From assembly GCF_009935905.1 (NCBI RefSeq), contig NZ_PREX01000007.1, positions 1 through 64,000 on the forward strand: DNA of 64,000 bases, in the 5' to 3' direction. Under the pieces are notes generated by a model that was given only the letters and a program-made list of their open reading frames with translations, ran no database searches and had not been told where the DNA came from. Positions 37,550-47,152 of this stretch are shown in pieces. A program made the translations under genes and the position numbers. This stretch comes from Alkalibacterium sp. MB6. GTDB taxonomy: Bacteria; Bacillota; Bacilli; Lactobacillales; Carnobacteriaceae_A. Positions within the stretch are counted from its first letter, which is position 1. Each line of letters starts with the position of its first letter.

Positions 37550-39409
37550 ATGGAGAGTCGTTTAAAAAATAGATTTTGGCTCATCGGTATTATCATTTAT
37601 ATTACTTGCTATTATGCTTGGTTGGCTTTTATCCCAGCTGATTCTGCCTTGCTATATTTGGGCGGTAGCTTCTTCTCTTTTGTCGGTACAGTTGTAGCCG
37701 GCATATGGTTATTGCAAGCTTCTACGAGAAGTAAACAGTCAGATAAAACCTATTGGCGCTTGTTGGCTTTTGCTGCTTTTAGTTATTCAATAGCTGAAAT
37801 TGTTTGGTTTGTATTTGAAAGCCCTTTAGGATTAAATGCCCTCTATGCAGGGTATTCAGATCCTTTTTATATTTTGAATAAGGTATTTTATTTTTTAGCT
37901 TTCGGTTACATATTATTTATCAATAAACGTAAGTTGATACTCGTTCGATTCTTTTTTGATGTTTTAATTGTCATGACCGTCTTTACTACGTTTATAGGGT
38001 ATTATATCATTAGTCCTATTATCCTAACGACTATGGGTACATCATGGGAAGTCTTTCTCGCTACCCTTTCTCCCCTTATGGACTTGGCTCTTTTATTGTG
38101 CGTCGTTACTCTTTCTTTTGCAGGGCAACGTCTCTTTTCACCAAAAATGTTAGCATTCATTTTTATGGGTTTAATCACTCAAATTGCTGCAGATACCTTT
38201 TATGCCTTCCAAGTGACCAATTCAACGTATCAATCAGGTAGTTGGATTGATCCCTTATTCATTTTGGCTGTTCTTTTACTTGGTTACACAGGTCTCTTGC
38301 AAAAAGAAGAAACTGAGACCAACACTCGAACGAGCCGTGCTGAAAAGCCTTTGTTATTCTTTCAATTTCTCTTTCCTTATATTGCTGTGACGGCCCTCAT
38401 TCTTTTAAATCTATTCAGTCTTCCTGAACTAAATATTATTCTTTTAGGCATTGGAGCGACTATTTTTCTCATTATGATCCGACAATCTATTACGATGTAC
38501 GATAATCACCGTCTAATTGAGCAATTTTACAGTAATGCAAATCAATTGAACTTAAGTGAACAACGCTACCGTTCCCTTTTTGAAAATCACCCTGAACCTA
38601 CTTTGTCAATGGATATGGAGGGGAATGTAAAGGGAATGAATCTATCGGCAGAGCATATTCTTGGATTGAAAGCTGAACAGGTTATTGAAAATCCTTTGTT
38701 AGAATTTATTCAGCTGGAGTTTCTGGAAGCAGCCGAAGCTATATACTCTTCGGTCACTGCGGGCAACTACCATGATCACGACTTTCCTTTTTACAATCAC
38801 AAGGGACAGTTTTACCATATGAGTGTGACACCCATTCCAATTATAGTGAACAATGACTTAACTGGCATGTATATCATCGGACGGGATATGACTGAACTCA
38901 AGAAACAACAGGATAAGATTAGCTATTTGGCCTATCATGATTCCATGACTGATTTGAGTAACCGTATCTACTTCGAGGGTCTCTTAAACAAACAAATCGC
39001 ACAAGCAAAAGAAGACAACAGTATTTTCGCCATTTTATTTATGGATTTGAACAACTTCAAGTATATCAACGATACGTACGGTCATGCTTTTGGAGATGAT
39101 TTGCTGGCAGCAATAGCAAAACGCTTAAAACGATTTGTCTCTCAATCAGACTATGTCGCTCGTTTAGGCGGCGATGAATTCACTCTATTGATTGATTCTG
39201 TTTCATCGTATGAAGATGCAGTCAAACAAGTGAACCAGCTGCGAGCTAAATTAAGCGCTCCTTACGTCATTCAACAGGAGGAAGTTAACTGCTGGCCAAG
39301 TCTAGGCATCGCCTGTTTCCCGGAGGATGGCACTACCTCTCAAGAACTTTTAAACAAAGCAGATAGAGAAATGTACGCAAATAAACGCCTTATTAAAGAA
39401 CTGAGTTGA
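37550..39409 (+). CDS. Membrane PAS-GGDEF diguanylate cyclase
   Basis: The 619-residue protein makes cyclic di-GMP if active. The first ~330 residues hold about nine membrane segments forming a membrane sensor. A PAS domain follows (about 340-455, YRSLFENHPEPTLSMDMEGNVKGMN), then GGDEF (about 460-615) with an intact ARLGGDEFTLL active loop and the metal Asp in LFMDLNNFKYINDTYGH. The RxxD inhibitory site is absent (SQSD). No EAL or PilZ gene lies in the window. The start has AAGGAG upstream. Confidence 0.88.
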   Translation: MESRLKNRFWLIGIIIYITCYYAWLAFIPADSALLYLGGSFFSFVGTVVAGIWLLQASTRSKQSDKTYWRLLAFAAFSYSIAEIVWFVFESPLGLNALYAGYSDPFYILNKVFYFLAFGYILFINKRKLILVRFFFDVLIVMTVFTTFIGYYIISPIILTTMGTSWEVFLATLSPLMDLALLLCVVTLSFAGQRLFSPKMLAFIFMGLITQIAADTFYAFQVTNSTYQSGSWIDPLFILAVLLLGYTGLLQKEETETNTRTSRAEKPLLFFQFLFPYIAVTALILLNLFSLPELNIILLGIGATIFLIMIRQSITMYDNHRLIEQFYSNANQLNLSEQRYRSLFENHPEPTLSMDMEGNVKGMNLSAEHILGLKAEQVIENPLLEFIQLEFLEAAEAIYSSVTAGNYHDHDFPFYNHKGQFYHMSVTPIPIIVNNDLTGMYIIGRDMTELKKQQDKISYLAYHDSMTDLSNRIYFEGLLNKQIAQAKEDNSIFAILFMDLNNFKYINDTYGHAFGDDLLAAIAKRLKRFVSQSDYVARLGGDEFTLLIDSVSSYEDAVKQVNQLRAKLSAPYVIQQEEVNCWPSLGIACFPEDGTTSQELLNKADREMYANKRLIKELS

Positions 39410-39454
39410 AAAACAGCACCGATCCTTTTTTAAATAGAGGATCGGTGCTGTTTT
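39409..39454. terminator. Bidirectional terminator
   Basis: AAAACAGCACCGATCC and GGATCGGTGCTGTTTT form a perfect stem between convergent genes. Confidence 0.85.
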
Positions 39455-39457
39455 ACA

Positions 39458-42328
39458 TTACTTTGAAGTGCTTAAATACCTGTACAGAGTCGTCTCAATA
39501 GGCTGAGCAAATTTTAAGTGCATGTCTACCACACTTCTTGTCGTCCCGTCTTTTATAGGTTTTTCAACCTGTTGAATCGTATCTGCTATGGGCTTCACCT
39601 CGCCAAGGTAATAAAAGTCACTGCCTTCATCGTCAGACTTTTTGGCGAAAACTCGAATGGTCCATTTATCTGCTTCCTGCAACTTCTTAACTTCTGGGGA
39701 CTCTAATGTTCTAGGTGCTTTAGTGAACCACTTCATTGTAGAGGCATCGAGCAGTTCATCTTCGTAAGCCATTTGTGCGCCGGCAAAATCCTCACCCTTT
39801 TCAAGGGTAACAAATATAACGAACTCCCCATCAGCCGCAGTATAGCCGCCAATATTTTGATCAATTAATTGTTCTTTCCAACCGAGTAATCTCACGACAT
39901 CTTTACGTTTGTATTTTTGATAACGGGTTAAGCGATTTAGATGGTCAAAACCGCTTGATTTTAATAGTCCCGTTTCCAAAATATCCTTTAGCAAATAAAC
40001 AAAGTAATCGTTAGTTAATGCTCTTTGGAAAGCAGCGCTAACTCTTATTTCTTCACCTTTAACTTCTATAAAAGGGTGATTGCCGTATAATTTGGCTTGA
40101 CTCCCTCGATAAAAGCTAGCATCCAACGTTTTTAGTACTGATCTGAGAGTCTCGTCATCAGTTAGTAAATGGTCATTTTCAAATAAAATCTTCATATCAT
40201 CAATTGCTAGTGAGACTCCATGGTTCGCTATCAACCAGTTCAAGACAAGCAGTTCGTGTTTTCTCATGCCTGGGAGAAACTCTCTAGATGCAAAAAGCAA
40301 ATAGGGACTATCTTCCTCTGATATGCTTCCTTCATTTTTCTTTAAAGAAACTAGCAAGTCATAATACGTTTTCTTTTTATTTGCCATGATGAAAGGATCC
40401 ATCGTCTGCTGTTCTTGATAATCCTTTAAATAGGGCACTCGCCCTAAGCGATTAGACAAGACATCAAACGCTCTTTTAATCTCTCCCATCGAATCTAACT
40501 TAGCGTTGTTAATGGATGAGAATACTTGCTCTTTAGCGATTTCTTCAAAGTTAATGGTCGATAGACCTGAGATATAATCCGTGTCGTACGTGTCTTTTCT
40601 GAGTCTGTTCTTGTTTCTAGAAACGTCTCCTGAAAGTGCCATAGGGATCATATAGTTATTTTTGTAGTTTCCTATAAAATCAATCACTGTGACAAAATCT
40701 TTGGAAGGGTCTTTTCTTAATCCACGTCCCAGTTGCTGAACAAAAATAATATTCGACTGGGTGCTACGAAGCATAACCACTTGATTAATTTTAGGTATAT
40801 CTATTCCCTCATTAAAAATATCAACAGTAAAGATATAGTTAATACTGCCGTTTTCCAGACGAGTCACTTCGGCTTCTCTTTTGTCTAAACTATCTTCACC
40901 TGATAAATAAGTACTCTTAACGCCTCGAGAATTAAACAAATTGGCTAGCCGTTTAGCTTCTTCCTTTCGGCTGCAAAAGATTAACCCTTTAGGCACATTC
41001 CCCGAGCAGCCATAATAGTTCAATTTATCCAGCAAATAATCGACTCGCTCCTCATCGACCAATTGGTTTAAATCAGTCGTTTCTGAGATTAATTCGCCGT
41101 TCAACTCGTAATCGGTTACGCCAAAATAATGGAAGGGACAAAGCATGTCTTCTTCCAAAGCTTCTTGCAAGCGAATCTCATAGGCAATGTTGTAATCGAA
41201 CAGCTCAAAAATATTGAAGTTGTCTGTACGTTCAGGAGTTGCTGTCATTCCTAGCAGAAATTCAGGCCTGAAATAATCTAAAACAGTCAAGTAAGACTGT
41301 GCACCTGCTTTATGTACTTCATCGACGAGTATATAATCAAACTCTGTTGTATCGAATTGATTTAGTACATACGGTCGGGATAAAGACTGAATGGTTGCGA
41401 ATACATATTTGGCATTCACTTCTTTTTTGTTTCCTGACACTATCCCGTAGTCCTCATCATGTCCACCCAGTATCCGTTGGTAGTCGGCTTTCGCTTTGTT
41501 TAAGATTTGTTCACGGTGGACAATAAATAACACTCTTTCCGGTTCGGCCTGCATGACATCAAAAGCAGATAAAAATGTCTTTCCTGTCCCTGTGGCTGAA
41601 ATAATTAACCCTCTTTCTGCACCCGTTTCTCTTAAGTCGCTCAATCGTTTCAATGCTTCTTTTTGCATACTATTAGGCGTGATATAAGTGGGACTGTTCT
41701 CAACAAGTTCATCCGACTTTGCGTAGTCAGACTCTTTCAAACGAATCATTGGTCGGTAATTCTTTTGATAATCAGCAATCCATTCATGCGTGAGTGGATC
41801 TGCCTCATGCCATTCACTTTCCATATGGTCTTTAACGTCGTGAAGCAATTGCCCATGACTATGAGAACTTAAGCGAATGTTCCACTCATAATTGGTTTTC
41901 AAAGCTGACATCGTCAAATTAGAACTGCCAATAATTAAAGAATAATAATCTGACTGCTTAAATAAATAGCCTTTTGAATGAAAGCCTTCTTTTTTGGACA
42001 AACGGACCTTTAGATTCGGTATATTAAGTAAGTCTTTAAAGACGTCGGGTTGATTAAAGGCTAAGTAAACTGAGGTGAGTAGTCTTCCTGTCACCCCTCG
42101 TTTGTTTAAGTCCGACAACTGGGCTTTTAAACCTGCCAAGCCGTCTTGTGTAATGAATGCAACGGAGAAAAAGAAGCTGTCGCATGTCGTTAACTCGTCA
42201 TGCAGATCACTTAACATATACTGCTTTTCTTTGGCATCATTAATGATTAATTTCGGATCATAATGAGAGCCCACGGTGGTGTGATTAATAAAAGCTTTTT
42301 CTAAAGAACGTCTCAATAAATCAGTCAC
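39458..42328 (-). CDS. PLD-like nuclease / SF2 helicase / DUF3427 protein
   Basis: The 956-residue multidomain protein has a phospholipase-D-like nuclease domain at the N-terminus (H117-x-K119, GSSN 134-137, E148), as in NgoFVII/BfiI-type nucleases. An SF2 helicase follows, with ATGTGKT near 245, DEVH near 335 and a C-terminal motif VI QQLGRGLRKD. The DUF3427-type C-terminal region begins near 620. The start is GTG at 42328, overlapping the TGA of the Nudix gene by 4 bp, so the two are translationally coupled. Likely acts on DNA, in repair or defence. No methyltransferase is adjacent. Confidence 0.85.
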   Translation of the reverse strand: MTDLLRRSLEKAFINHTTVGSHYDPKLIINDAKEKQYMLSDLHDELTTCDSFFFSVAFITQDGLAGLKAQLSDLNKRGVTGRLLTSVYLAFNQPDVFKDLLNIPNLKVRLSKKEGFHSKGYLFKQSDYYSLIIGSSNLTMSALKTNYEWNIRLSSHSHGQLLHDVKDHMESEWHEADPLTHEWIADYQKNYRPMIRLKESDYAKSDELVENSPTYITPNSMQKEALKRLSDLRETGAERGLIISATGTGKTFLSAFDVMQAEPERVLFIVHREQILNKAKADYQRILGGHDEDYGIVSGNKKEVNAKYVFATIQSLSRPYVLNQFDTTEFDYILVDEVHKAGAQSYLTVLDYFRPEFLLGMTATPERTDNFNIFELFDYNIAYEIRLQEALEEDMLCPFHYFGVTDYELNGELISETTDLNQLVDEERVDYLLDKLNYYGCSGNVPKGLIFCSRKEEAKRLANLFNSRGVKSTYLSGEDSLDKREAEVTRLENGSINYIFTVDIFNEGIDIPKINQVVMLRSTQSNIIFVQQLGRGLRKDPSKDFVTVIDFIGNYKNNYMIPMALSGDVSRNKNRLRKDTYDTDYISGLSTINFEEIAKEQVFSSINNAKLDSMGEIKRAFDVLSNRLGRVPYLKDYQEQQTMDPFIMANKKKTYYDLLVSLKKNEGSISEEDSPYLLFASREFLPGMRKHELLVLNWLIANHGVSLAIDDMKILFENDHLLTDDETLRSVLKTLDASFYRGSQAKLYGNHPFIEVKGEEIRVSAAFQRALTNDYFVYLLKDILETGLLKSSGFDHLNRLTRYQKYKRKDVVRLLGWKEQLIDQNIGGYTAADGEFVIFVTLEKGEDFAGAQMAYEDELLDASTMKWFTKAPRTLESPEVKKLQEADKWTIRVFAKKSDDEGSDFYYLGEVKPIADTIQQVEKPIKDGTTRSVVDMHLKFAQPIETTLYRYLSTSK

Positions 42329-42726
42329 TGCTCTACCCTTCCTATCATGAGCTTCTCAACTGCCGGAATATCTGCAGGCGCCCACTTTACTTGATCCAGT
42401 TCATGTGGATACAACCATTTTATTTGATGGTGTTCAGTTAATTGTGGTTTCCCTTCAATTAAGTTGCAAATGAAGGTCGTTAAATGAACTCGTCCAAAAT
42501 CATATGTGTAAACGGTGGTTTCAAATGCTTCCCTTTCTACTTCCACTTCTATTTTCAATTCTTCCTGTAACTCCCGAATGAGAGCCTCCTGGGGTGTTTC
42601 ATCTTGTTCAATCTTGCCCCCTGGAAACTCCCACAGATTAGGAAGTGCTTTTTCATTCCCGCGCTGGGCACAAAGTATTTGCTTGTTCTTTATAATGATC
42701 GCTCCAACAACATGTATCTCTTTCAC
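42325..42726 (-). CDS. Nudix hydrolase, MutT-type
   Basis: The 133-residue protein has a complete Nudix box (GGKIEQDETPQEALIRE then LQEELKI). The overall fold is that of (deoxy)nucleoside triphosphate pyrophosphohydrolases that remove oxidised or damaged nucleotides. It is the first gene of a tight pair with the PLD-helicase, and the overlap of 4 bp implies a functional link. Confidence 0.88.
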   Translation of the reverse strand: MKEIHVVGAIIIKNKQILCAQRGNEKALPNLWEFPGGKIEQDETPQEALIRELQEELKIEVEVEREAFETTVYTYDFGRVHLTTFICNLIEGKPQLTEHHQIKWLYPHELDQVKWAPADIPAVEKLMIGRVEQ

Positions 42727-42748
42727 TTTATCACCTCTTACTAAAAAA

Positions 42749-43420
42749 CTAAATATGCATTCGCTTGCCGAGTTCTTTTCTAATCTCTTTGCCGTACTTG
42801 ATTAATACGGCCAGAAACATGACGAAACTAAATAATACGGACAGGCTACTTGGAAGCGGGTGTCTAGCCCAACCCATCAATAAGAATAACAGTGGAATTA
42901 GTCCCACGATAGCCGCTAATTGTAAATATAACACGTAATCTCCTGCTTTAATCTGGATGATTTGAATGGCTAAAAACATGGCCAATAAAGCGGCTATACA
43001 GACAATAGGTATGGCAAACGTCACCGACCAACCTCGCCAACCGTCTACATAATCTAAATATAAGCTTAACAATGACAGAATAAAGAGTAAATAGGTAATG
43101 CCTTTTACTATATTTCTTCTTTTTCGTATCAATACCAACACCATCAACCAAGAGCTCATCAGTCCAAATAGCACATACTCCAAGCCAAAGAAGCGGAAAT
43201 TCCAAATCATGTAAGCAAGGAGATAGAGAACAATAATGACAATCGAGGCTACCATGAATGCTTGCTTTACTCTCTTACGAGTAAACCGTAAAGGGACTGA
43301 TAAAAAGGCAGATGGCTCTGACTCACCAGTGTCTTTTTGCGTCAAATCTTGCTGGCATAACGGACAAAATGACCATTCTCCTTCAACACTTACTTCACAG
43401 TGGTTACAATATAGCATCAA
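42749..43420 (-). CDS. Zinc-ribbon membrane protein (DUF6320-like)
   Basis: The 223-residue protein starts with a zinc ribbon (CNHCEV, then CPLCQQD; CxxC-x12-CxxC, about 5-23). Six membrane segments follow from about residue 50. The ATG overlaps the stop of the acyltransferase-like gene by 4 bp. The trio esterase, condensation-like protein and zinc-ribbon membrane protein recurs in Firmicutes as far as I recall. Function unknown. Confidence 0.75.
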   Translation of the reverse strand: MMLYCNHCEVSVEGEWSFCPLCQQDLTQKDTGESEPSAFLSVPLRFTRKRVKQAFMVASIVIIVLYLLAYMIWNFRFFGLEYVLFGLMSSWLMVLVLIRKRRNIVKGITYLLFILSLLSLYLDYVDGWRGWSVTFAIPIVCIAALLAMFLAIQIIQIKAGDYVLYLQLAAIVGLIPLLFLLMGWARHPLPSSLSVLFSFVMFLAVLIKYGKEIRKELGKRMHI

Positions 43421-44769
43421 TCATCCAACTCCTCTCTAGTGACTTTGTTGGCGTCCACACTCACCGGTAAGCCTTTATCTGTTAATAGGCGAATCATCTC
43501 TCTTTGAATATCGGTTTCAACAAAAGGGCTGGTAAAAGTTAATGTCAGGCGGCCAGCATAACTAATCATGCAAAACTGAGGACGAATGACTGACGTATAA
43601 AAATAAATATCTTCTATATATTTCTCTATTTCCTCAGGAAAAGTTAGGCGACCGAGATTAGACATGGCCAATGTAATGTTTCGATTCGTTGCTTTATTAA
43701 CTAGTTTCAGAGCAAAGTCTTTTAGCGGGCGAATAACCACTCGAATAAATGGATTAAATTCAAAATCGATGAATCGTTTCAATCGACTTTCTAAAGCGTC
43801 TTTTTCCAGCTGCTTTTTAAATTGTTTATCAATCGTTTGGCAAATATCTTGGATAGTCGGTTCGACTCCCGCTTTAAAAGTATAAAACACCGTTGTCGTA
43901 CTGAAGAAGTTTCTCATAGATAAAGAGGGATAAAACTGCCTCAAGTTAATCGGAATTGACGTCGTGATAGTGGTCTCTTCATTTTTATTTTCTTTTGCCA
44001 AGTAAGCCGCCAACATATAAAGAGCTGTTGTGTACATAGTCAAAGAAACATTCATCTCTTTAGCCAATCCCAATACTGGTTTAACAGGCATCGTCACGTT
44101 AATAACACGCGGGCGATGGTCTGGCGTGTATTCTCCTTTAATCTGGTAAACTTTTTTGTTCTTTAATTCATCTTCATTATCGAGATTGGGACGTTCCGCT
44201 GAGTCTTGCTCCTTGTAAATCTCTTCTAGCGGTTCGTTGGATACAACAGGTTTCACATGCTTCTTTTTCTTTCTAAAATAGCGTTTGAAGCTATCTTCTA
44301 AATCTGCTTTTTCACGCTTCGGTATGTCTCTGTCGGCCGTTTCATCATCAGAATATTTCAATCGGACATACTCCGTTAGCAAATCTTCAAAAAACCAGAT
44401 GGCTCCCGTTCCATCCGTCAAGGCATGAAAAGTCTCTAAATGAATCCGATTTTCCATATAAAGAATACGGAATAAAAACTCTTTTCTGTCATAGTGATAG
44501 ATTTGTTCACAAGGAGGCGTGCTTTCTTTTTCAACATGTGGAGGCTCATCTTGTTCTTCCAAATAATACCAAAAGACGCCTCTTCTTAACGTGTTTTGAA
44601 AGAGTGGGTATTCTTTATAGACATAAAGCAGTGCTTTTTGAAGAAGGTCAGGATCAACGGTTTCATTCATTTCAGCTGTAAAACGAAAGACTTTCGTATC
44701 AATATCATTTCGAGCAGCAAGAAAAATATTTGATGCATTATCCAATTTTGCCCATTTTTTCTTTTCCAT
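43417..44769 (-). CDS. Condensation-domain-like acyltransferase
   Basis: The 450-residue protein belongs to the NRPS-condensation/alcohol-acetyltransferase fold. The catalytic HxxxDG motif is visible as HALTDGT (about residue 140). The C-terminal half has the usual second lobe, with AMSNLGRLTFP. I chose ATG at 44769, with AAGAAGGAAC upstream; the GTG at 44799 has no good RBS. It lies 34 bp downstream of an esterase gene. It probably moves an acyl group onto an alcohol or amine. Substrate unknown. Confidence 0.75.
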   Translation of the reverse strand: MEKKKWAKLDNASNIFLAARNDIDTKVFRFTAEMNETVDPDLLQKALLYVYKEYPLFQNTLRRGVFWYYLEEQDEPPHVEKESTPPCEQIYHYDRKEFLFRILYMENRIHLETFHALTDGTGAIWFFEDLLTEYVRLKYSDDETADRDIPKREKADLEDSFKRYFRKKKKHVKPVVSNEPLEEIYKEQDSAERPNLDNEDELKNKKVYQIKGEYTPDHRPRVINVTMPVKPVLGLAKEMNVSLTMYTTALYMLAAYLAKENKNEETTITTSIPINLRQFYPSLSMRNFFSTTTVFYTFKAGVEPTIQDICQTIDKQFKKQLEKDALESRLKRFIDFEFNPFIRVVIRPLKDFALKLVNKATNRNITLAMSNLGRLTFPEEIEKYIEDIYFYTSVIRPQFCMISYAGRLTLTFTSPFVETDIQREMIRLLTDKGLPVSVDANKVTREELDD

Positions 44770-44803
44770 AGCTGTTCCTTCTTTTCTATTATCAGTCACC
44801 TAA

Positions 44804-45742
44804 TCAAACTCTTTCTTCTTGTTTGTCTAAAAATGATCTCATCGCTTTATACGCTTGGTCAAGGGGTTCTGCGAATGGTGGATAAGTAATAAAGCCGTGA
44901 ACACTATTTAATACGCGGTGAATAACCACTTCATTTCCAGCTTCCCCAAGAGCTTTCCCATATGCTTCTCCCTCATCTCTTAAAGGATCAAATTCGGCAG
45001 TAATAATTAAGGTATCCGGTTGATTAGTCAAGTCGGGAGCCATTAAGGGAGATATAAAGCGTTCTTTGCGCATCTCTTCATCCGGGACGTATAATTCCAT
45101 ATACTCTTGTATTTTTTTGATTGTCAAGCCATAGTCATGGCCGTTCGTTCGAATGGATTCAAAGGGCGACGCTTCGGTATGATCCCAATAAGTCACCGGG
45201 TATAAAAGCACTTGTTTTTTTGGAAGCCTTCTATTTTCTTCTTTCATTCTTAACGAAACAGCTGCTGCCAAATTGGCTCCTGCAGAGTCTCCCATTAAAA
45301 TCCATTCTCTTTCTTCATCCCCTTCAACAGGTGTCAGCAACACTTCCACTGCACGAAGGCAATCGTTTAAGCCAGCCGGATAAGGGTATTCAGGAGCGAG
45401 ACGGTAATCAATGGAGTAAACAATTCTTCCCATCTGGTCCGCTAAATTACGGCATGCACGAGTATAGGTATCAATGTCTCCTATGACCCACCCTCCACCG
45501 TGAATGTAAATAATAGACTCATCATAACGTTTTTCTTTTGGATAAAACATACGAACAGGAATTTCATGTTGTTGCTTTTGATTCTCATCCAATGCATATA
45601 TTTTATTATCCAAATACCGGAAGACAGCTGGTGTCGTTTTAGATAAAATCTTTTGTACTCGGCGTATCCAGACATAATCCTCCTGGATATCAATTTTTGG
45701 CGAAGAGGCGATGCGTAATATAAATTTGAATAGTGGATTCAT
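44804..45742 (-). CDS. Alpha/beta hydrolase (hormone-sensitive lipase family)
   Basis: The 312-residue esterase has the oxyanion motif HGGGWVIGD, nucleophile GDSAGAN, Asp in TAEFDPLRDEG and His in VHGFITY. It is first in the three-gene cluster with the condensation-like acyltransferase and the zinc-ribbon membrane protein. It may remove or transfer the acyl group that the neighbour handles. Confidence 0.85.
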   Translation of the reverse strand: MNPLFKFILRIASSPKIDIQEDYVWIRRVQKILSKTTPAVFRYLDNKIYALDENQKQQHEIPVRMFYPKEKRYDESIIYIHGGGWVIGDIDTYTRACRNLADQMGRIVYSIDYRLAPEYPYPAGLNDCLRAVEVLLTPVEGDEEREWILMGDSAGANLAAAVSLRMKEENRRLPKKQVLLYPVTYWDHTEASPFESIRTNGHDYGLTIKKIQEYMELYVPDEEMRKERFISPLMAPDLTNQPDTLIITAEFDPLRDEGEAYGKALGEAGNEVVIHRVLNSVHGFITYPPFAEPLDQAYKAMRSFLDKQEERV

Positions 45743-45898
45743 TCATTTTTCCCTCATTAATTTCAGACTTTTCTTAATTTTAGCATATTAGACAAGCCAG
45801 CGTGGAAGAAAGTACCTGCTTCTATTTATCTACTCTTTTCCTTTCACCTGATGAACACATTTTTCATATAGCTGATTGATGAATTAATCGATTAGCTA

Positions 45899-46012
45899 TA
45901 CTCAGATTATCTTTTTGTTTGAGTATATAGATAACTAGCCTATATCTCCATACTCAGACTGATTTTCTATCTGAGTATATAGATAACTAGTCTATATCTC
46001 CATACTCAGACT
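45899..46012. repeat. 52-bp tandem repeat, about 2.2 copies
   Basis: Unit 1 spans 45899-45950, unit 2 spans 45951-46002 and a partial third starts at 46003, each beginning TACTCAG. Within the unit, ACTCAG and CTGAGT form one hairpin and TATATAG and CTATATC form another. The second half of the unit is almost identical between copies; the first half differs more. The repeats lie in the 375-bp gap between two leftward genes, which otherwise holds only the mup/mur terminator. Confidence 0.8.
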
Positions 46013-46062
46013 ATATTGATCAGTGAGTCTGTCTAATAGATTGAAAGCATGTGACTCTATAG

Positions 46063-46099
46063 AAAAAAGCCTTCAAAGATGGCAGTCTTTGAGGGCTTC
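46063..46099 (-). terminator. Terminator of the mur operon
   Basis: On the minus strand AGCCCTCAAAGA and TCTTTGAAGGCT pair (one mismatch), followed by TTTTTTC. Confidence 0.8.
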
Positions 46100-46117
46100 T
46101 CTATTTATATCGATTAA

Positions 46118-47152
46118 TTAAGGCTTTGCCGGTATGAATATAAACGGTTCTCCGTTTTTTAAATTATCTAGTAACGGCAAGTACTCTTTAGCTAATTGTC
46201 CAATGACGTTAACACGCTCGTCGGCCGGGTAATCGTGTCTCATGACTTGAACCTCGCCTGAATAACGTTTGTATCGTTCGTTATCCATCGTGATGGTTCC
46301 TCTCGGTCGGCTTGTCGTATCAGTTGGAGCAATGTGTTTTCCAGGCTGAGCGTACTGTCTGGACTCTTGTACACGAATCAATCCTTTTGGTGAATCAACT
46401 CGGACAGTAAACGGTTTGTTTAATAAGGTTTTGTTTGCTTCTGTAAAGTCTACGGGCAACCGAATGATGCCGTCATCTAAATAAGTTAGAATTAATTCAA
46501 GCTGGTATGGGGAGATCAGACTATCCCCCACAAATATTGAGTCCAACTTGTAAGTCTTCACTAAATCGATAAATTGGGCATACGGTGCCACATAACGATG
46601 AGCCTCAAGCGTAGGAAGGCCTTCGTTGAGAGGTCCCCTCTTCATCTCATCTCCGGAGATAAAGGCAAGGGTTTGACCGCCCGCTTCTTTTACTTGTGTG
46701 TTCAATTGATTAAATAAGTCTGCATCGAGTCCTGTTTCAGGACGAGGATAGAAGTTATGCATGTATAATGCGCCACATTGCTGAGGCATCTCTGACCCGA
46801 TTGTTGATGCATTATATGTGACATCGATGTCTTCTAAATTTATTAAGTCCTTTTCCTGAAAGCCGAAATCCAAACGCAGATTATCTATATGGAGCCGCTT
46901 GACCAAAGAGGCCAAAGACGGTTCATTAAATCGGTCTAATGTCAGTGGCGATACATCAGCAATGATATAAAATTCGTTACGGTGAAGCCACTGACACATC
47001 TCTTCTACTTCTTTAACGTAACTTTCCGTCACTTCTTCTCCAATATGAAGGGAGGTGAAGATTGGAATCTGCTGTCCTTTTAATGTGTCAAGCAGTCGGC
47101 GCTGCTGTTTGAACGCCGAAACGTAAACAGACAGGCCAAATGGTTTAGACAT
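46118..47152 (-). CDS. mupG: 6-phospho-N-acetylmuramidase MupG
   Basis: The 344-residue DUF871/MupG-family protein has a TIM-barrel N-terminal part and a small C-terminal domain. In Staphylococcus aureus MupG splits MurNAc-6P-GlcNAc, delivered by the PTS, into MurNAc-6P and GlcNAc. The gene overlaps murP by 8 bp and is the last of murR-murQ-murP-mupG, the same gene set as in staphylococci. Confidence 0.88.
   Translation of the reverse strand: MSKPFGLSVYVSAFKQQRRLLDTLKGQQIPIFTSLHIGEEVTESYVKEVEEMCQWLHRNEFYIIADVSPLTLDRFNEPSLASLVKRLHIDNLRLDFGFQEKDLINLEDIDVTYNASTIGSEMPQQCGALYMHNFYPRPETGLDADLFNQLNTQVKEAGGQTLAFISGDEMKRGPLNEGLPTLEAHRYVAPYAQFIDLVKTYKLDSIFVGDSLISPYQLELILTYLDDGIIRLPVDFTEANKTLLNKPFTVRVDSPKGLIRVQESRQYAQPGKHIAPTDTTSRPRGTITMDNERYKRYSGEVQVMRHDYPADERVNVIGQLAKEYLPLLDNLKNGEPFIFIPAKP

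Noticed and set aside
45899..46012. CRISPR array
   Set aside because: The repeats are directly tandem without unique spacers, and no cas gene is present.
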